Shown piece after piece: positions 8,702-18,057 of a DNA stretch of 64,000 nucleotides (within the stretch, counting starts at the first letter, position 1; each line of letters opens with the position of its first letter). The notes under the pieces were generated by a model that saw only the letters and a program-made list of their open reading frames with translations, searched no databases and had not been told where the DNA came from. This DNA is from Pantoea sp. GD03673 (GTDB taxonomy: Bacteria; Pseudomonadota; Gammaproteobacteria; Enterobacterales; Enterobacteriaceae), in contig NZ_JAOCKJ010000007.1 of NCBI RefSeq assembly GCF_029844725.1, forward strand, positions 1-64,000. Direction: 5' to 3'. The position numbers and the translations under genes were made by a program.

Positions 8702-10237
8702 ATGCAGATTACGATGCGTAAAGGGTTACTGGCGGCTGGCGTGTTAAGCAGCGTCATCACACTGCCCGCCTGGGCAGCACAGGATGCGGTGATTGCTGTC
8801 GCGTCCAACTTCACCACGCTTGATCCCTATGATGCCAACGACACGCTGTCGCAGGCGGTAGCAAAATCTTTTTATCAGGGGCTGTTTGGCTTCGATAAAG
8901 ATATGAAACTTACCAACGTGCTGGCAGAGAGCTACCAGGCCAGTGCCGACGGTCTGACCTACACCATTAAGTTGCGCTCCGGGATAAAATTCCAGGACGG
9001 TACGGACTTCAATGCGGAAGCGGTGAAGGTCAATCTCGACCGCGCCAGCAACCCGGATAACCATCTTAAGCGCTACAACCTGTTCAAACGCATCGGCAGC
9101 ACAGAGGTTGTTGATCCGACAACGGTGAAAGTGACGCTGAAAGAGCCGTTCTCCGCCTTTATCAACAATCTGGCCCATCCGGCGGCGGCGATGATTTCGC
9201 CTGCGGCGCTGAAAAAATATGGTAAAGAGATTGGTTTCCATCCGGTGGGAACCGGCCCGTTTGTGTTTGAAACCTGGAACCAGACCGACTTCGTGAAGGT
9301 GAAGAAGTGGGATGGCTACTGGAAACCGGGCTATCCGAAGCTGGACAGCATCACCTGGCGACCGGTGGTGGACAACAACACCCGTGCGGCCATGCTGCAG
9401 ACCGGCGAGGCGAACCTGGCGTTCCCGGTGCCTTATGAGCAGGCGAAACTGCTGGAGAAGAACAGCAAGCTGGATGTGGTGACCACGCCCTCCATTATGC
9501 AGCGTTACATCAGCCTTAACGTGACGCAGAAGCCGTTCGACAATCCGAAGGTGCGTGAGGCGCTGGAGTATGCCATCAACCGTCAGGCGCTGGCGAAAGT
9601 GGCCTTCGCCGGTTACGCCACGCCAGCGACCGGCATCGTGCCGCCCGCCATTGATTTTGCGCAGACCTATCCGGCTATCCGCTACGATCCGGCTAAAGCG
9701 AAAGCATTGCTGAAAGAGGCGGGTTATCCGAATGGCTTTGAAACTACGCTCTGGTCGTCGCACAACCACAGCACCGCGCAGAAAGTGCTGCAGTTCACTC
9801 AGCAGCAGCTGGCGCAGATTGGCGTGAAGGTCAAAGTCACGGCGATGGATGCGGGTCAGCGTGCCGCTGAAGTGGAGGGTAAAGGCCAGAAAGAGAGCGG
9901 CGTGCGCATGTTCTACACCGGCTGGTCCGCCTCAACCGGTGAAGCCGACTGGGCGCTGACGCCCCTGTTTGCCACCGCTGCCTGGCCACCGGCCATCTTC
10001 AACACCGCGTTTTACAGCAATCCAAAGGTTGATAAAGATCTGGCCGATGCGCTGAAAACCACTGACCGGGCAGAGAAAGCGCGTCTTTACAAAGATGCGC
10101 AGGACACCATCTGGCAGGATCATCCGTGGATCCCGCTGGTGGTCGAGCAGCTGGTCTCTGCCAACAGTAAAAACCTCAGCGGTTTTTATGTGATGCCCGA
10201 TACCTCATTCAATTTTGATGAGGCCACTCTGAAGTAA
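8702..10237 (+). CDS. gsiB: glutathione-binding periplasmic protein GsiB
   Basis: A 511-residue solute-binding protein of the SBP_bac_5 family that captures glutathione in the periplasm and hands it to GsiCD. The signal peptide is visible: basic MQITMRKG, a hydrophobic core, then cleavage after PAWA-A at about residue 25. The mature part has family motifs such as [19 protein letters not shown] and GTGPFVFE. The ATG at 8702 is chosen because AGGAG lies at 8691-8695 and because the signal peptide begins there; the frame stays open to 8651 but that part looks non-coding. It sits between gsiA and gsiC. Confidence 0.95.
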   Translation: MQITMRKGLLAAGVLSSVITLPAWAAQDAVIAVASNFTTLDPYDANDTLSQAVAKSFYQGLFGFDKDMKLTNVLAESYQASADGLTYTIKLRSGIKFQDGTDFNAEAVKVNLDRASNPDNHLKRYNLFKRIGSTEVVDPTTVKVTLKEPFSAFINNLAHPAAAMISPAALKKYGKEIGFHPVGTGPFVFETWNQTDFVKVKKWDGYWKPGYPKLDSITWRPVVDNNTRAAMLQTGEANLAFPVPYEQAKLLEKNSKLDVVTTPSIMQRYISLNVTQKPFDNPKVREALEYAINRQALAKVAFAGYATPATGIVPPAIDFAQTYPAIRYDPAKAKALLKEAGYPNGFETTLWSSHNHSTAQKVLQFTQQQLAQIGVKVKVTAMDAGQRAAEVEGKGQKESGVRMFYTGWSASTGEADWALTPLFATAAWPPAIFNTAFYSNPKVDKDLADALKTTDRAEKARLYKDAQDTIWQDHPWIPLVVEQLVSANSKNLSGFYVMPDTSFNFDEATLK

Positions 10238-10283
10238 CGGAACCGGCCAGCCCGCGCGGCTGGCCGCAACTGCAGGATGTTGC

Positions 10284-11213
10284 ATGCTTAACTATTTCCT
10301 CAAACGTCTGTTTGGGCTGATCCCCACACTGCTGATTGTCGCGGTGCTGGTCTTCCTGTTCGTTCACCTGCTGCCGGGCGACCCGGCACGCCTGATTGCC
10401 GGGCCGGAAGCCGATGCCTCGGTGGTGGCGCTGGTGCGTCAGGAGCTGGGTCTGGATTTACCACTGCCACAGCAGTTCTGGCACTTTATGCTGAATGCGC
10501 TGCAGGGCGATTTCGGTCAGTCGATGGTCTCAAAGCGGCCGGTCGCGGATGAGATCGCCTCACGTTTTATGCCGACGCTGTGGCTGACGCTGGCCAGCAT
10601 GGTCTGGGCGGTGATAGTGGGGATGACCATCGGTATCGTTTCGGCGGTCTGGCGTAACCGCTGGCCCGATCGGCTGGGGATGACGCTGGCGGTGTCGGGC
10701 ATTTCCTTTCCTGCCTTTGCGCTGGGAATGCTGCTGATGCAGGTCTTTTCGGTGGAGCTGGGATGGCTGCCGACCGTCGGAGCTGAGAGCTGGAAACATT
10801 ACATTCTGCCCTCGCTGACGTTAGGTGCAGCGGTAGCGGCGGTGATGGCGCGCTTTACCCGTGCCTCGTTCGTGGAGGTGATGCAGGAAGATTACATGCG
10901 AACCGCCCGGGCTAAAGGGGTGCGTGAGTCGCTGGTGGTGGTAAAACATGGTCTGCGCAACGCCATGATCCCGGTGGTCACGATGATGGGACTGCAGTTT
11001 GGTTTTCTGCTGGGCGGCTCTATCGTGGTCGAGGTGGTGTTTAACTGGCCGGGACTGGGGCGTCTGCTGGTCGACTCCGTGGCGATGCGTGACTATCCGG
11101 TTATTCAGGCCGAAGTGCTGCTCTTTTCACTGGAGTTTATTCTGATCAATCTGTTTGTCGACATGCTCTATGCGGTGATCAATCCCGCTATTCGCTTTAA
11201 GGAGTCGCGATGA
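10284..11213 (+). CDS. gsiC: glutathione importer permease GsiC
   Basis: A 309-residue inner-membrane permease of the DppB class with six predicted transmembrane segments. The first starts at the N-terminus ([21 protein letters not shown]). The EAA loop that docks to the ATPase is seen in [20 protein letters not shown], about residues 205-224. It pairs with GsiD to form the translocation pore. Its stop codon overlaps the start of gsiD by four bases (ATGA), and a 46-base gap separates it from gsiB. Confidence 0.96.
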   Translation: MLNYFLKRLFGLIPTLLIVAVLVFLFVHLLPGDPARLIAGPEADASVVALVRQELGLDLPLPQQFWHFMLNALQGDFGQSMVSKRPVADEIASRFMPTLWLTLASMVWAVIVGMTIGIVSAVWRNRWPDRLGMTLAVSGISFPAFALGMLLMQVFSVELGWLPTVGAESWKHYILPSLTLGAAVAAVMARFTRASFVEVMQEDYMRTARAKGVRESLVVVKHGLRNAMIPVVTMMGLQFGFLLGGSIVVEVVFNWPGLGRLLVDSVAMRDYPVIQAEVLLFSLEFILINLFVDMLYAVINPAIRFKESR

Positions 11214-12115
11214 AAAACTGGCGACGTGAAGCGGCACTGAAAGCGATGCCGCTGATGGCGGAAAACCGGGTACGCACGCCGTGGCGTGAGTTCTGGCGGC
11301 GTTTCCGACGCCAGCCTGTGGCGTTGCTGGCCGGGATATTTGTGCTGGTGCTGATTGTGCTGGCGGTGATCGCCCCGTGGATTGCCCCGTTCGACGCAGA
11401 GAACTACTTCGATTATGACCGGCTCAACGACGGCCCGTCACTGGTCCATTTCTTTGGCGTCGATTCGCTGGGGCGCGACATCTTCAGCCGGGTGCTGGTC
11501 GGGACGCGTATTTCCCTGATTGCAGGCTTTTTCTCGGTGGTGATCGGCGCGGTGATTGGTACGCTGTTTGGTCTGCTGGCCGGTTATTACGAAGGCTGGT
11601 GGGACCGTATCACCATGCGCATCTGCGATGTGCTGTTTGCTTTCCCCGGCATTCTGCTGGCGATTGCGGTGGTGGCGATTATGGGCAGCGGCATGAGTAA
11701 CGTGATTGTGGCGGTTGCCATTTTCAGCATCCCGGCCTTTGCCCGTCTGGTGCGCGGCAATACGCTGGTGCTGAAGCATCAGACCTATATTGAGTCGGCA
11801 CGCAGCATTGGCGCATCTGACTGGACAATCCTGATGCGGCATATCCTGCCCGGCACGGTATCGCCGATTGTGGTCTATTTCACCATGCGGGTCGGCACCT
11901 CAATCATCACCGCCGCCAGCCTGTCGTTTCTGGGGCTGGGGGCACAGCCGCCAACGCCGGAGTGGGGGGCAATGCTGAATGAAGCGCGGGCTGACATGGT
12001 GATTGCGCCGCACGTGGCGATTTTCCCCAGCCTGGCGATTTTCTTCACGGTTCTGGCATTTAATTTGCTCGGGGACGGGCTACGTGACGCGCTTGATCCT
12101 AAACTAAAGAGATGA
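11210..12115 (+). CDS. gsiD: glutathione importer permease GsiD
   Basis: A 301-residue inner-membrane permease of the DppC class, partner of GsiC. A basic cytoplasmic N-terminus (residues 1-40) precedes the first membrane helix ([20 protein letters not shown]). The OppC-type motif [19 protein letters not shown] is present, and the EAA loop reads [19 protein letters not shown]. The start ATG overlaps the gsiC stop and has AAGGAG just upstream. The 3' end overlaps the start of the next gene by four bases in the same ATGA manner. Confidence 0.96.
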   Translation: MKNWRREAALKAMPLMAENRVRTPWREFWRRFRRQPVALLAGIFVLVLIVLAVIAPWIAPFDAENYFDYDRLNDGPSLVHFFGVDSLGRDIFSRVLVGTRISLIAGFFSVVIGAVIGTLFGLLAGYYEGWWDRITMRICDVLFAFPGILLAIAVVAIMGSGMSNVIVAVAIFSIPAFARLVRGNTLVLKHQTYIESARSIGASDWTILMRHILPGTVSPIVVYFTMRVGTSIITAASLSFLGLGAQPPTPEWGAMLNEARADMVIAPHVAIFPSLAIFFTVLAFNLLGDGLRDALDPKLKR

Positions 12116-12561
12116 AACCTTTCGATTATGATCAGGACTTCAGCACTATCGACTTCCGCCAGCATCCCGAGCGTTATCAGGTCGGGCGGGGCGAGCAGGG
12201 TGTGCTGATGGTCGAGCCCTACAAGAGCGAAATTCTGCCGCACTGGCGTTTTCGCACCGTTCCGATTGCTGAAGAGTCGGCAGAAAAAATCATGGCGCTG
12301 TTTGAGGATTACCGGCGTCAGGACGATTTTGTCGGCATGGATATGGCACGTAAATTTATCCAGATGGGGTACACCCGCGCACGCCGTTACAGCAACCATA
12401 AAGGCGGGCGAAAGTATGGCCCGGATGGGAGCGAGCTGCCACGCGGTGTCAACGAGGAGAAGGCCGCTGCGGCCGCTATCTTCAAAGGCTATTGGGACAA
12501 GCTGCGTGAGGATGAGGATTATCTGCGCCGCAAAAAAGCACATCAGCAGCAGTATGGTTAA
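12112..12561 (+). CDS. DUF4385-type protein coupled to the gsi operon
   Basis: A 149-residue soluble protein with no signal peptide or membrane helix. I recognise it as a DUF4385-type family member, from memory, by the stretch beginning [16 protein letters not shown] and by [20 protein letters not shown]. No function is established to my knowledge. It is rich in charged and aromatic residues and has a basic [21 protein letters not shown] segment (about 83-104), which might bind nucleic acid or phosphate; that is a guess. The ATG overlaps the gsiD stop (ATGA), so it should be translated with the importer. Whether it works with glutathione import is inference from position alone. A weak terminator follows. 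Confidence 0.8.
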   Translation: MKPFDYDQDFSTIDFRQHPERYQVGRGEQGVLMVEPYKSEILPHWRFRTVPIAEESAEKIMALFEDYRRQDDFVGMDMARKFIQMGYTRARRYSNHKGGRKYGPDGSELPRGVNEEKAAAAAIFKGYWDKLREDEDYLRRKKAHQQQYG

Positions 12562-12618
12562 GCGCTGAATCTCTTCCCCCGACCACCTCCATCGTGGCTT
12601 CCGTCATTGTCTGAACCC

Positions 12619-12645
12619 GCCCGGCTCGCTCCGGGCTTATTCTGC
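12619..12645 (+). terminator. probable weak terminator of the gsi operon
   Basis: GCCCGG and CCGGGC form a 6-bp stem around CTCGCT, followed by TTATTCTG. The T tract is poor, so termination may be partial or Rho-assisted. Confidence 0.4.
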
Positions 12646-12940
12646 TCCCCTTTGTCAGCCCTGAAAGGCCAGATGCAACTGAGAAATCTTTGGTTCCGGT
12701 CAAACTGCGGCGTAAAGTAGTGAAAAAACGCGTAAAAACTGCGTCACCGCGCTAACAAAAACAGCGGGCAGATCACACGCTGCCTTTTCCAGTAACGTCC
12801 CGTGCTATAAAAAGAAAATGGCACCGGATGCGCTGAATAATGGATAAGCGAAGCGCTGACCAAAACAGCCGTTCGGGGTTGTCTGAAAAACGCGGGTTGA
12901 TATTCACTTGTTTTCATTAATAATAAACCAGCAAACCCCA

Positions 12941-12962
12941 CTGAGGGGGCTATGCCCCTCAG
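12941..12962 (+). promoter_or_regulatory. stem-loop in the probable 5' leader of the carbonic anhydrase gene
   Basis: CTGAGGGG and CCCCTCAG form a perfect 8-bp stem around GCTATG, 31 bases before the ATG at 12994. No T tract follows, so it is not an ordinary terminator. It could affect mRNA stability or translation. Confidence 0.45.
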
Positions 12963-12993
12963 GTAATGAAATGGATAATGTGAGAGCTAAATA

Positions 12994-13629
12994 ATGAAAG
13001 AGATCATCAACGGATTTCTGAATTTCCAGCAGAATGTGTTTCCTGAAAGGAAGGATCTTTTCAAAAGCCTGGCGTCAAATCAAAATCCGAAAGCGCTGTT
13101 CATCTCCTGTTCAGACAGCCGTCTGGTGCCGGAACTGGTGACGCAGCAGGAGCCAGGAGAGCTGTTCGTTATCCGCAATGCGGGCAACATCGTTCCCTCA
13201 TTCGGCCCGGAGCCAGGCGGTGTTTCCGCCACGATCGAATACGCTGTGGTGGCGCTGGGTGTCTCAGACATCATCATCTGCGGTCACTCTAACTGCGGTG
13301 CCATGAACGCGATTGCCTCCTGTGCCTGCATGGATACCATGCCTGCGGTTGAGCACTGGCTGCGCTATGCCGATGCGGCAAAAGCGGTGGTCGAGCAGCG
13401 TGAATATGACTCCCCTGAGAAGAAGCTGAACGAGATGGTCAAAGAGAACGTCATCGCGCAGCTTAACAACATGAAAACCCACCCTTCAGTGTCTGTCGCA
13501 CTGCGTAACGGCAAGCTGCGTCTGCACGGCTGGGTTTACGATATCGAAAGCGGCACCATCATGGCGCTGACCCAGGGGGGCAAACAGTTCATCACCCTGT
13601 CAGATAACCCTGATACCTGCTTCGAATAA
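12994..13629 (+). CDS. cynT: beta-class carbonic anhydrase, CynT type
   Basis: A 211-residue zinc enzyme interconverting CO2 and bicarbonate in the cytoplasm. The zinc ligands are Cys39, Asp41 (in CSDSR), His98 and Cys101 (in GHSNC), with the Asp-Arg dyad Asp41-Arg43. The sequence is closer to E. coli CynT than to Can: it starts [12 protein letters not shown] and has the SHWLRYAD-like [11 protein letters not shown] segment. CynT in E. coli sits in a cyanate operon, but no cyanase or transporter gene is nearby. Here it appears to be a stand-alone gene with its own leader and terminator, so a housekeeping role in bicarbonate supply is more likely than cyanate breakdown. Confidence 0.92.
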   Translation: MKEIINGFLNFQQNVFPERKDLFKSLASNQNPKALFISCSDSRLVPELVTQQEPGELFVIRNAGNIVPSFGPEPGGVSATIEYAVVALGVSDIIICGHSNCGAMNAIASCACMDTMPAVEHWLRYADAAKAVVEQREYDSPEKKLNEMVKENVIAQLNNMKTHPSVSVALRNGKLRLHGWVYDIESGTIMALTQGGKQFITLSDNPDTCFE

Positions 13630-13637
13630 TGCCTTTC

Positions 13638-13668
13638 ACCCGCTGCGCCCTGCGGCGGGTTCTCTCTC
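13638..13668 (+). terminator. terminator after the carbonic anhydrase gene
   Basis: ACCCGCTGC pairs with GCGGCGGGT (one T-G pair) around GCCCT, followed by a pyrimidine-rich TTCTCTCTC tail. Confidence 0.6.
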
Positions 13669-13750
13669 AGTTTAATCTTTTGTAAATCCTCAGGTTCATC
13701 ACGCGGTGGATGACTACGCTTAAGGTCACGCTACCCGTCAGGAGAACCTT

Positions 13751-14887
13751 ATGTCCCGTTTTTCGACTGCTTTACTGCTCGGCGGCTCGCTGTTCTGCGC
13801 CTCGCCGCTGTTTGCCGCCGACGTGAAAGTCGAGGTCCTGCAGGATAAGTTACACCATCCCTGGTCCGTCGCCTTTTTGCCCGACAACAAAACGCTGCTG
13901 ATTACTGAACGCAGCGGGCAGCTGCGAAGCTGGAGCCCGCAGAGTGGCCTGTCACAGCCGATTCAGGGGGTGCCGAAAGTCTGGGCAGAACGGCAGAGTG
14001 GTCTGCTGGACGTGGTGCTGGCCCCTGATTTTGCCACCAGCCGTCGCGTCTGGCTCAGCTACACCGAGGCGAACAGCAGTGGCAAAGCGGGTGCCGTCGT
14101 GGGCGTCGGGACGCTAAGCCAGGATAACCGGCAACTCAGCGATTTCCGTGAGGTCGTTCGTCAGACGCCCATGCTCTCCAGCGGCAATAACATCGGCACC
14201 CGGCTGGCGTTTGATACCCAGGGTTATCTCTGGATCGCTTTCGGCGACAACTTTGTCAGCAGCGCGGCGCAGGATCTCGATAAGCTGCAGGGTAAACTGC
14301 TGCGGCTTAACGCCGATGGCAGCGTGCCGGATGATAACCCGTTTGTGAAACAGCAAGGCGCACGGCCAGAGATCTGGGCCTATGGCCTGCGTAATCCGCA
14401 GGGGCTGGCGCTTAACCCCTGGACCGGCATGATATGGGAAAATGAACATGGCCCGCGTGGCGGCGATGAAGTGAACGTCATGGGCCGGGGCAGGAATTAC
14501 GGCTGGCCGCTGGCGACCTACGGCATTGACTACAGTGGCGACAAGGTGCCGGAGTCAAAGGGCACACAGGCTGCGGGTACCGAACAGCCGCTTTATCACT
14601 GGAAGGATTCTCCGGCCATCAGCGGCATGGCGTTTTATAACAGCGCCCGTTTTCCGCAGTGGAAGAACTCGCTGTTCATCGGTGCATTGAAAGAGAAAAA
14701 CCTGATCCGTCTGAGTATCAACGGCGAGAAAGTGGTGGAAGAGCAGCGCCTGCTGGGCGATCAGGGGGCGCGAATCCGCGATGTGCGGCAGGGACCGGAT
14801 GGCTGGCTCTATGTCCTGACCGATGAGGCCAATGGCAAGCTGCTCAAAGTGGGATTAGCGCAGGACGCGGGTGCGTCCCGCGGCTGA
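13751..14887 (+). CDS. yliI: PQQ-dependent aldose sugar dehydrogenase YliI
   Basis: A 378-residue periplasmic beta-propeller enzyme of the soluble glucose dehydrogenase family, which oxidises aldose sugars with pyrroloquinoline quinone. The signal peptide spans residues 1 to about 22 (LLLGGSLFCASPLFA-A). Family motifs include HHPWSVAFLPDN, SGLLDVVLAPDF, YGLRNPQGLALNPWTG, WENEHGPRGGDEVN, and GRNYGWPLATYG. AGGAG lies just before the ATG. PQQ synthesis genes are not in the window. The gene converges on the HAD phosphatase gene with only one base between the two stop codons and no clear terminator. Confidence 0.93.
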   Translation: MSRFSTALLLGGSLFCASPLFAADVKVEVLQDKLHHPWSVAFLPDNKTLLITERSGQLRSWSPQSGLSQPIQGVPKVWAERQSGLLDVVLAPDFATSRRVWLSYTEANSSGKAGAVVGVGTLSQDNRQLSDFREVVRQTPMLSSGNNIGTRLAFDTQGYLWIAFGDNFVSSAAQDLDKLQGKLLRLNADGSVPDDNPFVKQQGARPEIWAYGLRNPQGLALNPWTGMIWENEHGPRGGDEVNVMGRGRNYGWPLATYGIDYSGDKVPESKGTQAAGTEQPLYHWKDSPAISGMAFYNSARFPQWKNSLFIGALKEKNLIRLSINGEKVVEEQRLLGDQGARIRDVRQGPDGWLYVLTDEANGKLLKVGLAQDAGASRG

Positions 14888-14888
14888 G

Positions 14889-15545
14889 TCATCGCGCCCA
14901 GTGATAAACCTGCCATCCGCGGCTCAGCGCTTCCTGGTGCAGCTGTGCATCAGGATTGATGACGTGGGCATGATCGGCCTGTTCAAGGAGTGGCAGGTCG
15001 TTCATGGAATCGCTGTAGGCCCAGGTGCGCGCAAAAGCCTCCTGCTGCTGCAGCGCTTTCCAGTCGCCCAGTCGGGTCACTTTGCCCTCTTTGTAGGTCA
15101 TGGTGCCATAGGTGTTGCCGCTGTAGCGCTCATCCACGATTTCAACGCCGATCGCCAGTGCGCCGCAGGCACCCAGTTTCTCGGCAATCGGCACCACCAG
15201 ATGTTCGCCGCTCGCGGAGATGATCATTACTCTGTCACCACGCGCCCGGTGCCACTCAATGCGCTCGCGGGCCGCAGGATAGACGCGCGGCATGATGTCG
15301 CGATGAATGAAGCGGCGCACCCAGCCCTCAACGGTCAGCGTGGCCATGCCTGCCAGCGGTGAGAGCGTCTTGTTCATGTACTCTTCAATCGACAGCGTGC
15401 CAGCATAGTACTGGTTCATTAATGCCTGTTCCTGATCAATCAGTTCGCTGGGGGCGAATCCCTGTGATACCAGCCAGCGCAGCCACAGGCTGGTGCTGTC
15501 TTCACAAATCAGTGTTTCATCAAGATCAAAAAGGGCTAAGTCCAT
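14889..15545 (-). CDS. HAD-IB family phosphatase, SerB-like
   Basis: A 218-residue cytoplasmic hydrolase of the haloacid dehalogenase superfamily, subfamily IB (phosphoserine phosphatase-like). The catalytic motif DLDET contains Asp7 and Asp9, motif II is the SASG in VMIISASGEH, and motif III/IV is the SDSMNDLPLL stretch with its two aspartates. The substrate cannot be read from sequence; related proteins act on phosphoserine or lipid and nucleotide phosphates. The ATG at 15545 is preferred because AGGAG lies upstream and DLDET then sits at the N-terminus as expected. The frame continues upstream to 15629 without resemblance to the family. Confidence 0.85.
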   Translation of the reverse strand: MDLALFDLDETLICEDSTSLWLRWLVSQGFAPSELIDQEQALMNQYYAGTLSIEEYMNKTLSPLAGMATLTVEGWVRRFIHRDIMPRVYPAARERIEWHRARGDRVMIISASGEHLVVPIAEKLGACGALAIGVEIVDERYSGNTYGTMTYKEGKVTRLGDWKALQQQEAFARTWAYSDSMNDLPLLEQADHAHVINPDAQLHQEALSRGWQVYHWAR

Positions 15546-15817
15546 GGTCCGTCTCCTCGGCTGACTGGCTTTCAGGTTAGCCGATAATTGTGACGGGCTT
15601 AACTCTTCTGCGAAAAATCGGAATTTCACGCAGTTTTGAAAGTGACAGAGGCGGCGAAAAGCGGCACGCGCGCAGCGCGTATGCCAGGGTTACTCTACTA
15701 AACTCTAAAAAACTTTACGATATGACGGTTTTTTTCGCTGACGGCAACGGTTAGCGTTTCAGTGAGAAATTTCTGCCCCTGGAATTTTGATTTAACAAGG
15801 ACAATCCGGCCAAGCCC

Positions 15818-17020
15818 ATGACAAACACTCGCTTCTCATCTCGCCTGCGGCACCTTGCTGCCACCTCATTACTCGTTCTTGCCCCCATCAGCGCGTTTGC
15901 TGAGCAGGCTCCCGCCGCGCCCGGCATTGATGCTAAAGCGTGGATTCTGATCGACTACGCCAGCGGCAAAGTCTTAACCGAATCCAGCGCAGACCAGCGT
16001 CTTGATCCCGCCAGTCTGACAAAAATGATGACCAGCTACGTGGTGGGTCAGGCCATTAAAGCGGGCAAAATCAAACCGGATGACCTGGTCACCGTGGGAC
16101 AGGATGCCTGGGCGACCGGCAATCCTAAGTTACGGGGATCTTCGCTGATGTTCCTCAAGCCGGGCGACCGCATACCGGTTCATGAGCTGAATAAAGGTAT
16201 CGTAATCCAGTCCGGTAATGATGCCTGTATTGCGCTGGCGGACTATGTGGCGGGCAGCCAGGACGCATTTATCGGCCTGATGAACAACTACGTGAAGGCG
16301 CTGGGGCTGCAGAACACCCACTTTATGACGGTACACGGTCTGGATGCAGAAGGGCAGTTCAGCACCGCACGGGATATGGCGCTGATTGCTCAGGCACTGA
16401 TTCGCGATGTGCCTGAAGAGTACGCGCTGAATAAAGAGAAAGAGTTCACCTTTAACAATATTCGCCAGATCAACCGCAACCGGCTGTTGTGGAGCACCAA
16501 TCTAAAGGTGGATGGCGTCAAAACCGGCCATACCTCAGGCGCGGGAAATAATCTGGTGGCTTCAGCGACCGAAGGCGATATGCGTCTGATCTCGGTAGTG
16601 CTCGGCACCGCCAGCGATGCGATTCGTTTCCGCGAAAGTGAAAAGCTGCTGACCTGGGGCTTCCGTTTCTTTGAAACGGTAACGCCGATTAAAGCGGATG
16701 CGCCGTTTGCGCAGCAGCGGGTCTGGTTTGGTGATAAGAGCCAGGTGAATCTGGGCGTGGCGAAGGATGCTGCACTGACCATCCCGAAAGGGCAGATGAA
16801 GAACCTGAAGGCAAGTTTCAAACTGAATGCACCGCAGCTGGAAGCCCCGCTGAAGAAGAATCAGGTTGTCGGCACCATCGACTTCCAGCTGGACGGTAAG
16901 ACTATTGAACAGCGTCCGCTGGTGGTGCTGCAGGATGTCCCGGAAGGGGGCTTCTTCAGCCGGATGATTGACTTCGTGATGATGAAGTTCAATGGCTGGT
17001 TCGGGAAGTGGCTGTCGTAA
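15818..17020 (+). CDS. dacC: serine-type D-alanyl-D-alanine carboxypeptidase DacC (PBP6)
   Basis: A 400-residue penicillin-binding protein that trims the terminal D-Ala from peptidoglycan pentapeptides in the periplasm. It has a signal peptide (cleavage after AFA, about residue 28) and the active-site triads S66-L-T-K69, S132-G-N134 and K235-T-G237. The C-terminal domain (about 290-380) is followed by an amphipathic helix ([20 protein letters not shown]) that anchors it to the outer face of the inner membrane. Its length equals that of the E. coli protein. AAGGA at 15797 lies rather far (16 bases) from the ATG. A terminator follows directly. Confidence 0.96.
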   Translation: MTNTRFSSRLRHLAATSLLVLAPISAFAEQAPAAPGIDAKAWILIDYASGKVLTESSADQRLDPASLTKMMTSYVVGQAIKAGKIKPDDLVTVGQDAWATGNPKLRGSSLMFLKPGDRIPVHELNKGIVIQSGNDACIALADYVAGSQDAFIGLMNNYVKALGLQNTHFMTVHGLDAEGQFSTARDMALIAQALIRDVPEEYALNKEKEFTFNNIRQINRNRLLWSTNLKVDGVKTGHTSGAGNNLVASATEGDMRLISVVLGTASDAIRFRESEKLLTWGFRFFETVTPIKADAPFAQQRVWFGDKSQVNLGVAKDAALTIPKGQMKNLKASFKLNAPQLEAPLKKNQVVGTIDFQLDGKTIEQRPLVVLQDVPEGGFFSRMIDFVMMKFNGWFGKWLS

Positions 17021-17027
17021 GCGAGCA

Positions 17028-17051
17028 GGGACGCTATCGCGTCCCTTTCTT
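17028..17051 (+). terminator. terminator after dacC
   Basis: GGGACGC and GCGTCCC form a perfect 7-bp stem around TATC, followed by TTTCTT. It touches the 3' end of the convergent ybjG. Confidence 0.75.
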
Positions 17052-17655
17052 AATTCTGCGTCCAGCCCTTACGAATCGGCACGGCAAACAGCGATCGATA
17101 AAGCGGGTTGATCACCGCCAGCATTCGCTCGCCATAGAACTGCCACGCCAGATGCGACGCCAGACAGCTCAGCAGACCCACGAGGAAGCCGCCCAGCATA
17201 TCCATGGGCCAGTGGACGCCCAGATAGACCCGTGACCAGGCGATAGCGCAACCCATCACCATCAGCACCACACCCGACCAGAGGCGATGCCAGAAAATAA
17301 AGGCCAGGGCAAAAGTGAATATCGTCGTGCCGTGATCGCTGGGATAGGAGTCGTCGGCGGCGTGATGCAGGAACTGATAACCGTAACCTATGGCGAAAGG
17401 GCGGGGATGGGGTAACAGGTGCCCTACACACCAGGAGATGGTCAGGGCATAGATCAGCGCCATACCGGTTTTCAGTACCAGCATCCGCTGCGAAGAGACC
17501 CGATCGCGCGGTCCCCAGAGCCACATCGCCACGATTAACAGCGGCACGATGGCGATCAGATCTCTGGCAATAAAGGTCGCCAGCTGCAGTAACCAGGCGG
17601 GTGATGCTGGTGTGGCATTGATGGCGGTAAACAGTGCGTGGTTCAGCTCTTCCAT
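17050..17655 (-). CDS. ybjG: undecaprenyl-diphosphatase YbjG (PAP2 family)
   Basis: A 201-residue inner-membrane phosphatase with five or six predicted helices that releases phosphate from undecaprenyl diphosphate, recycling the carrier for cell wall synthesis. The PAP2 catalytic motifs are KTGMALIYA...HPRPF (motif 1), PSDHG (motif 2), and SRVYLGVHWPMDML (motif 3, with the catalytic His). E. coli YbjG and its relative BcrC also confer bacitracin tolerance. It converges on dacC, another peptidoglycan enzyme. A sequence of this type is standard, and no anomaly is seen. Confidence 0.93.
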   Translation of the reverse strand: MEELNHALFTAINATPASPAWLLQLATFIARDLIAIVPLLIVAMWLWGPRDRVSSQRMLVLKTGMALIYALTISWCVGHLLPHPRPFAIGYGYQFLHHAADDSYPSDHGTTIFTFALAFIFWHRLWSGVVLMVMGCAIAWSRVYLGVHWPMDMLGGFLVGLLSCLASHLAWQFYGERMLAVINPLYRSLFAVPIRKGWTQN

Positions 17656-17937
17656 TTCGGGATAAATTCCTCATCAGACAAGCCAGCTATCAGCGGCTGT
17701 CAGCATCCAGCAGACCAGCACGATAACAGCGGCAAAAAAACGTTCAGCGGCAGTGCGCCTGCCCGGTAAATCAGCACAATTTGCTAACGTAACCGTGGGC
17801 TATCCTGCTTTTTGCGGGGCAGTTCGTCTACGGAAAGGCTCTTAATCTGATAATGAGTTGCACAACTGTTTAAGTTTTATGACGGTTAAAGATGCGATGC
17901 CGGTGCAGGCGGGCGGGACGAGACGAAAAAAAGGCAT
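17656..17937. other. intergenic region between ybjG and ybjL
   Basis: No supported gene. The part near 17656-17760 should hold the ybjG promoter (minus strand). The right-hand end leads into the ybjL terminator. One frame from 17858 stays open into ybjL but lacks coding character. Confidence 0.45.
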
Positions 17938-17968
17938 AAAAAAACCCGCCGGGAAAAAGACCAGCGGG
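17938..17968 (-). terminator. terminator after ybjL
   Basis: On the minus strand CCCGC...GCGGG, with an inner GG/CC and one mismatch, is followed by a run of seven T. It lies about 90 bases beyond the ybjL stop. Confidence 0.7.
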
Positions 17969-18057
17969 CTCCACAATTTGGGGATTTCAAAGAAAAGCAG
18001 TGGCAATTATTATGACTATCGCTTAACAATAAAGTTCTGGACGTCAGCAAAAAAATT

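Larger units (their letters stand above)
12562..12993. other. intergenic region between the DUF4385 gene and the carbonic anhydrase
   Basis: No gene is supported. A GC-rich stem-loop at 12619-12636 probably ends the gsi operon. An AT-rich stretch (12700-12935) presumably carries the carbonic anhydrase promoter, but no clear -35/-10 pair could be fixed by eye. A second stem-loop sits at 12941-12962, just before the gene. Confidence 0.5.

Noticed and set aside
8744..9769. Long open frame on the minus strand opposite gsiB
   Set aside because: The plus strand encodes a full-length GsiB with clear motifs. The opposite frame is low-complexity His/Arg-rich text typical of antisense reading of a GC-rich gene.
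12744..12941. 65-codon minus-strand frame before the carbonic anhydrase gene
   Set aside because: No ribosome binding site or family resemblance. It lies in AT-rich promoter DNA.
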